A stretch of DNA of 64,000 nt from Urechis unicinctus. Its lineage: Eukaryota > Annelida > Polychaeta > Xenopneusta > Urechidae. Location of the stretch: NCBI GenBank assembly GCA_034190875.2, contig CM067346.1, forward strand, positions 41,874,753-41,938,752, written 5' to 3'. The position numbers and the translations under genes were made by a program. Numbering within the stretch: the first letter of the stretch is position 1; every line of letters starts with the position of its first letter. This document shows positions 29,001 to 39,762 of this stretch, piece after piece. The notes below the pieces were generated by a model, which did not search any database, was not told the DNA's origin, and saw nothing but the letters and a program-made list of their open reading frames with translations.

Positions 29001-29390
29001 TATCAATTGGAGTTCAACAGAAATCGATAGAAATATTAGGCAGCATTGTACATGGCCTTCACGTTACCATTTTGATTAGGGATATGCAAATGAATTATCA
29101 CAATGAAAACATCTAACTTAGCATAAGCTGTTTATAAAGAGAATTGTAATGATTGCACTAAAGGTTTATCATCTGCACTGTAGTGATCTTATTTTGTTAT
29201 AAAAGCTAAATTATTGTTTGATGGACGTTCAATGTTACCCAAATATATCTCGCCGATGTGCATATTCATCGATATGAAAGCGTGTCAAGACCTTGGGCGA
29301 TCAAAGTGAGCACTATCAGAGTAGCCATCAATTTGCTGCTTTGATTCGTTAATTTTTACACCTTTGCTTCAGTAACTCAATACGGACCTT
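26008..29390 (+). repeat. Three tandem copies of a 1.13-kb unit
   Basis: The units are 26008-27136, 27137-28266 and 28267-29390, each starting gtataatgggttgatgtaca. Units 2 and 3 are almost identical. Unit 1 differs from both at shared positions (for example ttagattcaaaac versus ttaggttaaaaac, and tgtgccgcatg versus tgtgcgcatg), so units 2 and 3 come from a later duplication. No open frame of 60 codons lies wholly within the repeated units downstream of the first 135 bases. There is no tRNA, snRNA or rRNA motif I recognise. Each unit has a perfect short hairpin (TATAGAATA-AA-TATTCTATA). Confidence 0.97.
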
Positions 29391-31417
29391 GCTCATAGAC
29401 AGATAATCACATCCAGAAAAACACAAAAAGAAATGGCATTACGAAAAATTATTGGTCGTTGACCATCTAAATATAAACCACCTGCTTCCTACTTATATAA
29501 GCATGTGCAGCAACATCATTCCAATTCAATATGATAATTGCATAAATGGGACGTTCGGTATCACATACGATAATGTGTGCGCGTGATATATATGCATGCA
29601 AAATCGCCAACCAATGTATTTTACTTTTATATGTATAATCCGCCCTTTTAGATATATCAAGGCATAGCCGAGTGTATTAACATTGCTCGGGACTTCTATT
29701 TTGAGGCAACACCTATATGCTATAGGATTGAATAAATTCTGCTGTCAACGTTTTTTAAAGATTCATTTCCTTATTTTACTATTTTGGGGAGTTTGATCGC
29801 AATAGATTCAGGTCTGTGCTCGGCTTGGGAGTTCAAATGTAAATCATGTTAATAACTACCGTAAGGACGGGTAAGTGTGTTACGCGTCCTTTTCTTCTAA
29901 ACACTACTGTCCCAATCCCCCCAAAAAACATGTCTATAGGTAACAAAATGTGTTCACTTCTGTTAATGTTAAGTCTTTTAATTACAGAAGACCTTGAGAC
30001 AATAACATCAAGATTACTAAACGGTATTGAGCTGAATAGCGTATTTTCTATTAGTAGGGTGCCCGCGTCCATGTGACATCATTTAGCACAGAGGCGATTA
30101 ATGTAGCTTAAATTTCCCCTATTTTACATTGGACTTGTAGGGTCTGCTGCTAGCTCGAATGGAAATTAGCAAGAAAAACAATACTGAAGAGATGTGCTGA
30201 TGCGTTGCAGAAGCAAAACATTATGTAAGTGAATGGAATAAATAGATACCGGTACGCTTTCAACACTAATTGATAACTTTCTGAGCCTACCACAAGATTT
30301 GAATAATAATTGGCTGAACATTCTTTAATAATGAATAATGAACAATACTTTTAACGTAGTATTAACGGGATATCAAACCAATGAAGGTAGCATTGATGGT
30401 TAACACCTTGGGTAAAACAGTAACAACAACATGGTTCTAAATCAATGGTAAATTAAAAATGTGGTGTGGCAGCCATTCATATCAAGGGCCTCGTCACTCA
30501 TGATTGAATGCGCAGTATAAAAAGAGAAGCATTATGAGGGTGTATGAGTGAAGGTATTATTGCGCCGCGCACAACGACATAGGGAAATCAAGAAATAGAT
30601 CCGATGATCATTTCTTTGGCATAGCGACTAGCTAGCAACACAATGGAATTACCATAGCATTAAGCGATGTTGTGAATCGACAGCTCGTGAAGCCATTTTA
30701 ACATGGACAAAGAAACATAAATGCATGAGCGTAATTGAGGTACCTTTGCCAATTTACAGTTAGTGGTTTTGCATTAGATGATCCTGAACGTTCACGTTGT
30801 TTTGCATTCGTGCTCTTTCTGCTCAAGCAATCTTACCCATTCGCTTTGGAATTGTGTTCATGCATTGATAGAAATGGACCAAAATGTATCAAATGCCGAC
30901 ACTTCTTAGCCTAAATGCTGAATCCATTACGGATTCCCGGAAAGGAAGCAATTAAGCTTCGTTGTCCGGAATTATGAGTGAACTATTGCTGATAAATATA
31001 TGGAATAGGAATCCATCTTTCGTAATTAACAATAGCGGCGCTTATTGGGCCATTCAAATTAGCAAACGAGTTTAATAAAATTCAATGCACAGTAGTACTG
31101 CTACACACTTGATATCAATTGCCCCATCATTGTATAAGCATTTGCATGCATAAAGACATTTTAATAAACAACATAATGAGAATTTTCTAATCGGCATTTG
31201 GAAAATATGCATGTATGTAGAAAACGTAGCTGTTTTGAATGATTGCATGTTTAGCTGTTATTTGTGATAACTAATTAACTCTCGTGCTCCCCTAATAACG
31301 CCCGAAGCAAGCATTGGTTTTATTGAAATATTTTGCTCTTTGTGCACCAAGAGCAGGTGACCTTGTTTTCGATATCAGGTGCCTTTCACAAGTATATCCC
31401 AAACGACATCCCACTTT
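29391..31417. other. Gene-free stretch
   Basis: Overlapping open frames on both strands at 29833-30076 are mutual shadows without domains. Nothing else is seen. Confidence 0.4.
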
Positions 31418-31633
31418 GCGAATGAGGTCACCGAGGACACCTCATTATCAGTGAGCCTTAGTGATAAGCACGTCCTCTTGCGAAATTGATCCCTACTCAC
31501 TCGATCATTGAAACACGTGGGCATGGCGAATGAGGTCATCGGGGACACCTCATTATCATTCATCCTCAGTGATGAGCACGTTCTCTTGCGAAATTGATAC
31601 CGACTCAGTCGATAATTGAAGAACGTGGGCATG
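31418..31633. repeat. 108-bp tandem duplication
   Basis: Two adjacent copies (31418-31525 and 31526-31633) of a 108-bp unit starting gcgaatgaggtca, with about 10 differences. The period is a multiple of three, so a minus-strand frame (31375-31632) repeats a 36-residue segment. No known protein motif is present. Confidence 0.9.
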
Positions 31634-32257
31634 GGACAAAATGTGCTTCATCCGCATGTTCGCATTGCTGTACATTGTCGTAAGCGCTGATACGTCCTGT
31701 GATGAGTCACAATCGCTGCAACCGTTGCCATCCACTTTTGAACTTACCTTTTTGCAGCCACAATACTTATTAATTACATTCCAGCTGCAGCTTATTCAAT
31801 TTTAAATAGCCTTATTTGAAAATCTGACAAATCGTTTGCATAAATGACAAAACTTTTGTCGCCACCGTTGTTACTGTGTGAGTGATACTAAGCAGTTTTG
31901 TATCGTCTGGAACGATTAAGGATGCCCAATGTAAAGAAATACAAGCATTACAAGGACACCATAATGTAATCGCACAGAGTGAAAGCGTATTAAATCTATA
32001 ATATGATCGGCTCTAATCACAGGTGACACTGTTTGTCGATGTATATTTGTCAAACACATTATTTTAATATTACCTGATGCAGTTGGATTGATACTGATCA
32101 GAGTGCAATAAACCAGATACAAGAAATCTCAACTGGCACGTCTAATTAGTACAAGTTAACTAACATGTTGTTTGAAATCCGAAATCCACCTCTTACATAA
32201 GATCGAGCGTTACGCTGTTGAGAGGCGAAATCAAAGAATACAATGTGTTAGGATAAG
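31634..32257. other. Gene-free stretch
   Basis: Nothing recognisable. Confidence 0.4.
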
Positions 32258-32281
32258 TAAATATATATATATAAATATACA

Positions 32282-32359
<78 letters not shown>

Positions 32360-32612
32360 TATATACATAGTATATATATATATGTATATATATAAATATA
32401 TATATATATATAGAAATAAATCTATATAATCTCTCTGTATCTATCTATGTCTATCTGTATATATGTCTCTCTCTCTGTCTCTCTGTATCTCTCTCTCTTT
32501 GTCTTTATATCTCTCTATATTTCTCTCTCTATATCTCTATCTCTCTATATCTATATATATCTATATATATATATCTGTATATATATAAATCTCTATATAT
32601 CAATATATATAT
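32258..32612. repeat. (AT)n array grading into CT-rich simple repeats
   Basis: TA tracts to about 32420, then ctctctgtat/ctctatat variants to 32612. It abuts the short inverted-repeat element that starts at 32628. Confidence 0.95.
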
Positions 32613-32627
32613 AACTCTTTTTCCCGG

Positions 32628-32794
32628 TTTAGGGCGACCGCTTCATTAAGCCGCATTAGGGCGACTGGTGATATATTTTTTTCAAAAAACAATCCACAAT
32701 TGCAGTATTGGACGTCATATAACCCCTATTGTCGAATATTAGAAGTTTATGTGAAATATTGGGAGATATACGACTTTTGGTCGGTCGCCCTAAA
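32628..32794. mobile_element. Short inverted-repeat element of the GCGACCG family
   Basis: Ends TTTAGGGCGACCG (32628-32640) and CGGTCGCCCTAAA (32782-32794) are a perfect 13-bp inverted repeat. Related GACGACCG motifs continue to about 32912 (for example ccgcataaggacgaccg), so the element may be longer or a compound of two. The same motif family occurs at 39763-39846. No coding capacity. Confidence 0.7.
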
Positions 32795-32912
32795 ACCAAC
32801 ATCGCAAATATCCATGCATACGACGACCACTGGTTGTTGTTGCATGTCTACAAGCTTAGGACGACCGCTGTGTTCTGTAGTAAAACCTCCGCATAAGGAC
32901 GACCGATCTTTC

Positions 32913-33377
32913 AAGCTATCTCTTCATAATCATAGTTGTGCTAAGTTGGATCATAACATTAAGATTTAAATGGTTTCATCGTGTTGATGTAATGGAATCT
33001 ACCAGTCCTATCAGCAAACAATCATTTCATGACCCTTTTACTGAAATAATGATGCACAGCCTCCATGTATAATATCGTGTAACGGGCAGTCTAGATGTTG
33101 AGCATGGAGGGGCGGGATGGGATGAGGGGTTGATATGGGCCGTTCAATATAGGGTACAGTGGATGGCTTTGTTATGCGATGCTCGTCTTCATATTGTTCG
33201 ATTAAACTGAAACATCTACCTTGCCCATGCTCCGCTGGGTGCGGGATTTCGTTACCGTTAGTTTTAACCAGACCAAGCTCCCGCTGAGATGGACAACACG
33301 GCGAGTCACTAATGCGTCACCGGTGTTGGCGGGAGAAAGGTGTACAATTACAAGGTGTCTGCCACAGAATAACCATG
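32913..33377. other. Gene-free stretch
   Basis: Opposed open frames at 33202-33448 are shadows of one another, with no domain seen. Confidence 0.35.
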
Positions 33378-33446
33378 GCCTCAGTAGATCAGCTGGTAGC
33401 GCGGTGTCCACTGGAATCCAACATCACGGGTTCGAATCTGAGGAGT
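33378..33446 (+). repeat. tRNA-like remnant
   Basis: GCCTCAG pairs with CTGAGG at the two ends like an acceptor stem. TAGATCAGCTGGTAGCGCG is an A-box/D-arm-like segment and GGGTTCGAATC is a B box. D-stem and T-stem pairing are imperfect and the anticodon arm is not credible, so this is a tRNA pseudogene or SINE head. A G-run (about 33470-33484) follows. Confidence 0.5.
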
Positions 33447-33802
33447 GAATTTTTAATTTGATGGGGTGGTGGGGGGGGGGGGGGTTGCGAAAGTTGAAAC
33501 GATATCATTACAGTAAAATGTAAACAAAAAACACGCGTAGCCGGCGACAGATTGCTGACAGCTTCCAGAGTTTATTGTTGATAAAGAACATCATGTAGCG
33601 ATACCCGTATCCGTGACCATGAGGGCCGCGATCAACAAGTTAATTCACATTCTCAGCGACGCACCTTCGACTTCCAAGCAACCTTGAAGGAGCATGTGTT
33701 CCGCGAGACCCACTCCACTCAATCCCCATTTCACCAGGAGCGACGCGTACTTATATAAGGGGAAGCGCAATACAATGTTATACTCATGGAACGGTTACAA
33801 CA

Positions 33803-34170
33803 GTGTCTCATTGTCCACGAGGACGACCGCCACATCAGGGGGCGATTACTCACGACAATACGAAGAGATCGTCACGGACGTTGGCGCTCTATTTCCTGAT
33901 GGGCTGGGACAACTTGATATTAGCGGTAGACCCCAAGCCGCTGTTAAAACTCTGGACAACATACCCATCTCCCGCCTCAGATACATCAAGAAGAAGACCA
34001 TGCGTTATCGCTTCTGCATCATACATTTGCCGGGCATGAAGAATAAGGCGGTAGATGCTATGTCACGTAGGCCGGTCGGCATCACGCTACTATCATTCGA
34101 GAAGCCGGAGACGATTCGCGCCTTTCACCAATGCCGCGAGAACATGACATCGACAGAAAGAGCGATCCAA
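33803..34170 (+). pseudogene. Ty3/gypsy RNase H relic
   Basis: One frame carries FLMGWDNLILAVDPKPLLKL, matching the gypsy RNase H segment that precedes a DxKPLL motif. The neighbouring frame carries IPISRLRYIKKKTMRYRF, then IHLPGMKNKAVDAMSRRP, the usual end of that domain. A frameshift near 33.93-33.96 kb separates them. No integrase follows, so this is a small isolated fragment. It is a different lineage from the 9-kb relic, judging by the wording of the shared motifs. Confidence 0.8.
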
Positions 34171-34436
34171 AGCAAGGACAGGGTGGTCATACCACCCTCA
34201 CTCCTTTGCCTTGTTGAATACTTATTTGGTAACTGTTATTTCACGCTGACTCAGGATAAATTTGATACGATAATCAGAGTGTGAAATATCTCATATCATC
34301 AAAACAGTATTGAATGAAAGCTGTCATCCCATCAAGCAGGGAAGTTTTCTTGGGCTGAAACAAAAGAAAAGGGTCTGTTTTTTTGGCAAATGTTTGTAAA
34401 GTTAGGCACATAGATATTCGATTTTCTATTCTTGAA

Positions 34437-34924
34437 TCAAGCAGTCTTGGTGTGTGGGGATAGGGGGGATTGACTGAGGAGCCCATTCATATCCATCTTC
34501 AGACGTTGAACATTCACTTTCAGACCTCCGACTTTCAGAGTGAGGGCATGGTTATTTCCACACAGAGTATCAGTATTTCTTTGTTCCTCACTAATCTGCA
34601 ACTGTAGGAGTACACATATGGAGATTAAAGTAGACCTACATCTAAGCCTTTTACACTTATCAGCTGTGATATCAATAATCAATAATCCATCATTTGGCAA
34701 TTTGCTGCGAACATACCTTTGACTGTTCATGGTGTCGTAGATGTGTTTTTGTCTTGACCTTGACCTTGGTTGCAAGTCATATCTTAGTTTATGATGTGTT
34801 CGCTTGATTGTTGGAGTATCCGGAGAAGTCGGGATGACAAACAATGTCGGGACGGCATTTTGAACCAGTCTCTTACTATGTCTTTGGCGTTGTGGTGTTG
34901 ACCATGTTGACTGTAAGATGTAAC
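34437..34924 (-). CDS. Candidate THAP protein, exon 2
   Basis: The frame opens from an acceptor (catgtgtag before 34924) and runs to a stop at 34437-34439. It supplies the end of a THAP domain (RHSKRLVQNAVPTLF, with the diagnostic AVPTxF box). A basic linker and a leucine-rich, coiled-coil-like segment follow, as in many THAP proteins. A KHIY tetrapeptide resembles the HCF-1-binding motif but lacks the acidic first residue. Spliced to exon 1 in matching phase (1), the protein would be 234 residues. The acceptor has a weak pyrimidine tract. A second AG 14 nt downstream does not keep the frame from exon 1. Confidence 0.5.
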
Positions 34925-35534
34925 CTACACATGACATTGCTCTTCACTAATCTTTATACTTTCATTTTTTGTTGTCTTGAGATCTTCTCGTCATGCATTT
35001 AGTATCCATTGTTGACATATATTTAAGGAAGAAGTTTAAAATGTTCAATCAATGTCACTAATAGTAAGCATGATTACATAATGCTTAATAGTTTCGTTCA
35101 TTTATTAAATTTCAATAATTAGCTATGCAGAAATGCCAGCCAAGTCCATAAGCATCGAATATACAGTACATTTCTCCACCCTAAATGGAAATGGGAGGCA
35201 GTGATTCAATTAGCGCCCTGAAGTCAAAGTGTGACTGTGAGGGGGAACCGAGGGTCGTTAATGGCCATAAAATCAACAGCCTGCAAGTCAAATGAAGCAA
35301 GAAGTTGTAAAGGCAAGGTTTCATTATTGAACTTTGTGAGTACCATAAACACATGATAATACAACTCTTTACACACATACATAGGATGATCATAAGACTG
35401 ATGGTCAGGACAATTGTGATAATGTCATGCGTTCAGTGTGCAATGCAGCTTATTCAGATATATGCATATAGCTTCGAGTACAATATGGGTTTACTTCAGA
35501 TATTATGTGGGGAAGATATGGAAAGTATTGTTGG

Positions 35535-35830
35535 TGATAGTGGTGGTGGTAGTGATGGTGTTGGCGGTGGTAGTATTTGGTGTGGCAGTGGTGGCTTTGG
35601 AGGCTGTGACAGGCGGTGGTGGTGGTTGTGGTGGTTGTGGTGGTGGTGGTGGTGGTGGATGTGAAGGTGGTGGTGGTGGTGTGGTGGTGGTGGTTATGGT
35701 GGTGGTGGTGGTGGTGGATGTGGTGGATGTGGTGGATGTGGTGGATGTGGTGGATGTGGTGGTGGTGGTGGTGGTGGTGGTGGTGGTGGTGGTGGTGGTG
35801 GTGGTGGTGGTGGTGGTGGGTGGTGGGGGT
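35535..35830 (+). repeat. (GGT)n array with GGATGTGGT sub-repeats
   Basis: G/T-only strand for nearly 300 nt. It has about five 9-bp GTGGATGTG units near 35.71-35.76 kb and then a pure GGT run. Poly-Val, poly-Trp/Gly and poly-His frames here are repeat artefacts. It lies inside the proposed THAP intron. Confidence 0.95.
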
Positions 35831-37113
35831 GTTGGGGTGTTGGGTGTGGTGATAGTGGCAGTAGTAGGAGGAGTACATGGCGTAGTTATGCGTGGTGCTG
35901 CTCCTTCTCAATAGCTGATCTGAGAGGGTACTTCCTCGAGCTGCATTGAAATAGAAGTTATATATGCGTCATGCTGCAGGAACGAAGGTAAAGATGATCG
36001 GCACGGACGGGAACGCCCTCTTTGTAGATTTTAAAGGGTGTGTATCCCTTCCACAGATTGTTCTTCCACGACTGTCTGGTTGTTGGTTTATCTCATAATT
36101 ATTCAAAAACCTCCCACGGAAACCGAAAGGAAGGCCGGTGCATACACACGCTTTATTGGGCTTAATGAAGTCCAAGAACACCGCTGCGCAGAGCTGGTGC
36201 AAACATTCAATGGCAAAAGATCATATAGCTACGGTCGAACGGTTAATTTGAATTTCTATTCAGACGTCTTGTAGGGCTAAACATCATTAAGAACATTAGC
36301 AAGGTGAACAAGCAATATCGAAACCGATTACGCATAAATATGCAAAAGCGAGGACGATAAATGGAAGATGGCCTGGAAAGCCGGATGGCCTGGGTGTCGG
36401 GAGAAGAGAGGCAACGACAAACAACAAAGCGGAAACGAAAGGGTTTAGAATAAGGGTGGGTTGGAGGGACGAAGAAGGACAGCCGAGTGAAGCGAGTCCA
36501 GGCACGAGAAGCCGCGCACGGGTTTAAACGACGATGAATGTCGTAAACCCTGCGGGAGATCAGCTGAGACAGGAAAAGGGCGCGTGAGGAAGGCGAACAG
36601 AGAGAGTGCCAGCGAGCAATAAACACGAGAGAGGAGGAGGCTAATTACTTGCTATCAAAGACTCGATAGCACGATCATTATGATCAGGCATTTAAGCGAC
36701 TTCGTAAAGATTTACCTCTAAAGGCCCATCATTTCAATCAGGCGGGATATGTCTGGCAGCTGGCGAGGAATAGCGGCGCGACGGAAATGTCGGGTGGGTA
36801 GGGCCCTAATGTCATCCCATGATACCAGGTTCAGGACAATTATTTGTCCCTGATAACGACCTTCTCTTGCCTGTCAACAGGTGATAATCCAAGACGTCGG
36901 GGAATTTATGTAGCCATACTATATCACCAAGCATCAGAACCACAAACTTACTAAAAATTTGTCACCTCCTCTCTCCTCTCTTCTAGCCTGCTCGGGAACG
37001 TGGAGGGCGATCGGTAGCTCTGGGGTTGTACGAACAATAGTTGAACTTCGAAGTGGACCGCTTCAGTTTGGACATTTTCAGGAATATGAAGGTAGTTTTC
37101 GTATCATACGCAC
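35831..37113. other. Proposed THAP intron, GC-richer segment
   Basis: Base composition rises in GC between about 36.3 and 36.9 kb compared with flanking DNA. A 127-codon minus-strand frame (36243-36626) is Arg/Ser/Phe-rich, with no domain, and is probably a compositional artefact. No repeat partner was found. Confidence 0.35.
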
Positions 37114-37330
37114 CTTTTCGGACATAACCGATTTTCTCAAATTGGTCGCTATTCACGCGATCCACCGTCAAACTTGGCGTCGCCTTCCTTTTCAGGGCAT
37201 GAATCCACAGCTTCAACGTTGCGGTATCGTAGACGGGAAAACGATATGTAAGGGCAGTTGCTAGAGGTCCGGTATTCCGGGATGCGCGCCGACAGTGACC
37301 CGTGCTTGTGCCGCAATGCGCCTCGTCCAT
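37114..37330 (-). CDS. Candidate THAP protein, exon 1 (zinc ligands altered)
   Basis: Starts at ATG 37330 (context aatacATGG) and ends before GTGCGT at 37113. It encodes 72 residues. The THAP landmarks are F31-P32, W42, the ALKRK basic stretch, P52, V59 and F64. The Pro-to-Trp gap (10) and the Trp-to-ligand gap (18) are exactly those of THAP domains. However, the positions of the third and fourth zinc ligands (CysxxHis) hold Asn60 and Gln63. Cys6 and Cys13 are spaced 7 apart rather than the usual 3-5. THAP domains are zinc-dependent DNA-binding modules, so this copy is either decayed or has lost zinc binding. It could derive from a THAP-bearing transposon. Confidence 0.45.
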
Positions 37331-37852
37331 GTATTTAACTCGTTAAAAGAATATTTCTCATCAATTCACAGGCATGTACCAAAGGGTACGAATAAATATA
37401 ATGTTTATTGCATAACGTATTAGATGTTTATAGTTTACATGTGAAAAATTGCGATTTAGTCCAGGCAACGCGCCAGATACGCCGCCGAGATTTTTGATCT
37501 GGTCTCATTCATATGCCTGTTGTTGCTACACCATGTATTATCCTAATGTGCAGACCCCAACAATTAACTTTATATATATTTAAGGAGTTAATGTACGAAC
37601 AAGTAAAATGTAAGTGGGCAGCAAGGGATATTTATTTATTTATAACGTTATTATACAATATCACATAAAGATCGTAGTTCTTTTACTTAAGCGCAAAATG
37701 ATCATTGCTATTATGTAATATGGCAAAACAAAGAATAATCTATAAAATATTACCCCAGGAGCCAATGGTATTCAATAGGATAGGTTATTGGAAAATTGAT
37801 TAATAATGGAGGTTTTAGCTGTGAAAGGGAGAGTGAGATGGGAGTGGTAGAC

Positions 37853-38260
37853 TCAACCCTTCAAGTCGCCTTGAATTTTGATAGCCTCCCCTGGAAGACC
37901 ATGGTGCACCACCCAAGAGGCGCCGCCCCGACGGATATTATGACCCGAGTAGAGGGTTGGAGATGATGGTGCCCAATATTTCCCGGAGCTCGGAGATAAA
38001 AACCTTGTACAACGGAGGAGCTGGAAGTCCCCTATCACAGGTCCTTGTCATGAGAGCGGGGCCCTGACGTGAGGCGCAGCAGAAGGCGCGGGTCAACGTA
38101 ACACCCGCTGATAGCGCTGAATAGTTTTCGACCAGCTAATTTGTGCTACGACCCCGTGGCTTAGGCCGCCAGGGTGTACAATAAAATCGCACCGTTTGAG
38201 GTGTTAGAAAGGCTTGAAAGCAGCCGTAAAAAAATGGGGTGGGGGCGTTGGACTTTCTGA
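37853..38260 (-). pseudogene. Tyrosine recombinase relic (DIRS/Crypton-like)
   Basis: Two minus-strand frames hold pieces of the catalytic domain. The upstream piece (about 38225-38125) reads CDFIVHPGGL then ISWSKTIQRYQRVL, the basic strand region of such recombinases, and ends in a stop. The downstream piece (38038-37853) reads YSGHNIRRGGASW then GLPGEAIKIQGD, carrying the HxxR box. A stop interrupts the segment just before the expected catalytic Tyr. Frameshifts and stops make it a pseudogene. Related enzymes move DIRS-like or Crypton-type elements, and which class this is cannot be decided from the fragment. It lies about 0.5 kb upstream of the THAP exon. Confidence 0.75.
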
Positions 38261-39186
38261 GCATTGAGAAAGAACCAAACAAGCAGCCCAGAAGCATTTA
38301 TTATGCGGTGACGTAAGGTCAAGCTTTAATCTAACGAGGAGGATGTAAGGGGAATCGAGCGCTTACGCTTAACAGAGGTGCCCTTGTCTTTGGACAGTGA
38401 CCAATTATCATCAATGGGGTCAGGGAAACTTAATTCTAAGCGCATTATTCTAATTACATTGAGGTTCTGCTTGACGGAGCTGAATGCAACTCTGTCTGCG
38501 CCGCATAACTACAAAGCGTGGTGGTGGATTGGCTGGAAACGGATGTCGTTGCAGAAAGTTAAGAAGGACCTTTCTGTGGCTCCGATAGCATTGTTTTTTG
38601 GCCTATGAGAAACTGTGCTTTGATAGGCGAATACTTAGTCATTCAGCTCTGCTCCAATTTTAAACAGGACTGAAGCTGTTTGAAGACTGACAGATAGAAT
38701 GAAAAGGATTTGTGTCGATCCAGGTTGACAAGGAAGAATGATAAAGTGATTCGTTATAGTTAATTTGTAAGGGATTCGCTTCTGGCCAGTCGTATTACCA
38801 GGCTGAATAAAAGTAATCCGTCAGAATAGTTCCGCCACAACCTACTGTGAATGTATCGGTTTTCAAATCAGTTTACCGACCTTGGATCTGGCCAGGCTGA
38901 TATGCCATTAAACGTGGTGAAGAATGCCTGACACCATCCGACGTCCAGCTGAAACTCGTTGTCAAGAAGGATATTATACCTCGCGTCAGTTAATATGTCA
39001 ATTTGGTTAATCATACGAAACGTGCGCACTGCCATTACGACATGACATGCCCAGTTCAGTTTGCCCGCCAGTAACTGCAGTTTCCATGTACTTGACCGCT
39101 TCCTTTGCGCGAAGTCATCAAGTAATTGCCTAAATTGTGCGTAACTTACTCAATGTGTGAAAAATAAACTCACTCTTAATGTAATC
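38261..39186. other. Probable outer part of recombinase element, then gene-free DNA
   Basis: The GC-richer segment to about 38.6 kb may still belong to the recombinase element, but no further motif is readable. The rest shows nothing. Confidence 0.35.
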
Positions 39187-39474
39187 TAGTCAACTTGACT
39201 AACTTGGCTAGTCATATTGACTGTCCACCAAACGACTAATGTGTTAGTCAATATGACTAATGCAGTTAGTCAAATATTGATTGGTCAAAATGACTAATCT
39301 ACCTAGTCAAGTAAAGAGTGGTCAGTATGACTAATCTATTAGTCACTATGACTATCTCATTAGTCAAATTGACTATAGCGTAAGTAGTAATGACTATTGT
39401 ACTTAGTCAGACCGACTAAAAGATTTGGTCAGTTTGACTATGAATGAAGGTCAGTTTGACTATGATTAAAGGTC
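39187..39474. repeat. Palindromic minisatellite, core TAGTCANNNTGACTA
   Basis: About fourteen 15-bp cores start at 39187, 39209, 39224, 39245, 39267, 39282, 39304, 39319, 39340, 39361, 39382, 39404, 39426 and 39448. A final half-site lies at 39470. Within a core the left arm TAGTC and right arm GACTA start exactly 10 bp apart. Cores are 21-22 bp apart, or 15 bp when they abut. A few arms are degenerate (TGGTC, AGGTC, GACTG). The 6-7 bp spacers are not conserved. Confidence 0.9.
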
Positions 39475-39762
39475 GAACCATGTAAGAACCAGTGTAAAAA
39501 CAAGTTAGACAAAATAATATGCAACGCAAGAAGACTTTATTGTAAATAAACACATACATGCATGACCTTGTTAATACTAGCCCTAATACAAAGAAGCTTC
39601 GCGTTTAAGATATATCGTGAAACATTTTTCTAAGAATTTACAAGGAAAAATGACACTCATGCTTGGGAAACTCGGGTCACTGCATTACAATCAGCCTCTT
39701 TTAAGAACAAGACCGCATTTTTGAAAAAAAGGAGAAGTGATAACATCCAAAATGGTGATTTT
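39475..39762. other. Spacer
   Basis: Nothing recognisable between the palindrome array and the short inverted-repeat element. Confidence 0.5.

Noticed and set aside
26008..29390. CRISPR-like or rRNA/5S/snRNA tandem array
   Set aside because: Units are 1.13 kb with no short repeat-spacer structure, and no conserved RNA-gene motif is recognised.
35438..35914. 158-codon Val/Gly-rich and 153-codon His/Thr-rich frames
   Set aside because: Artefacts of the GGT repeat, open in several frames at once.
36243..36626. 127-codon minus-strand frame
   Set aside because: Falls in a GC-richer segment where stops are rarer. No domain or splice context, and another frame is also open.
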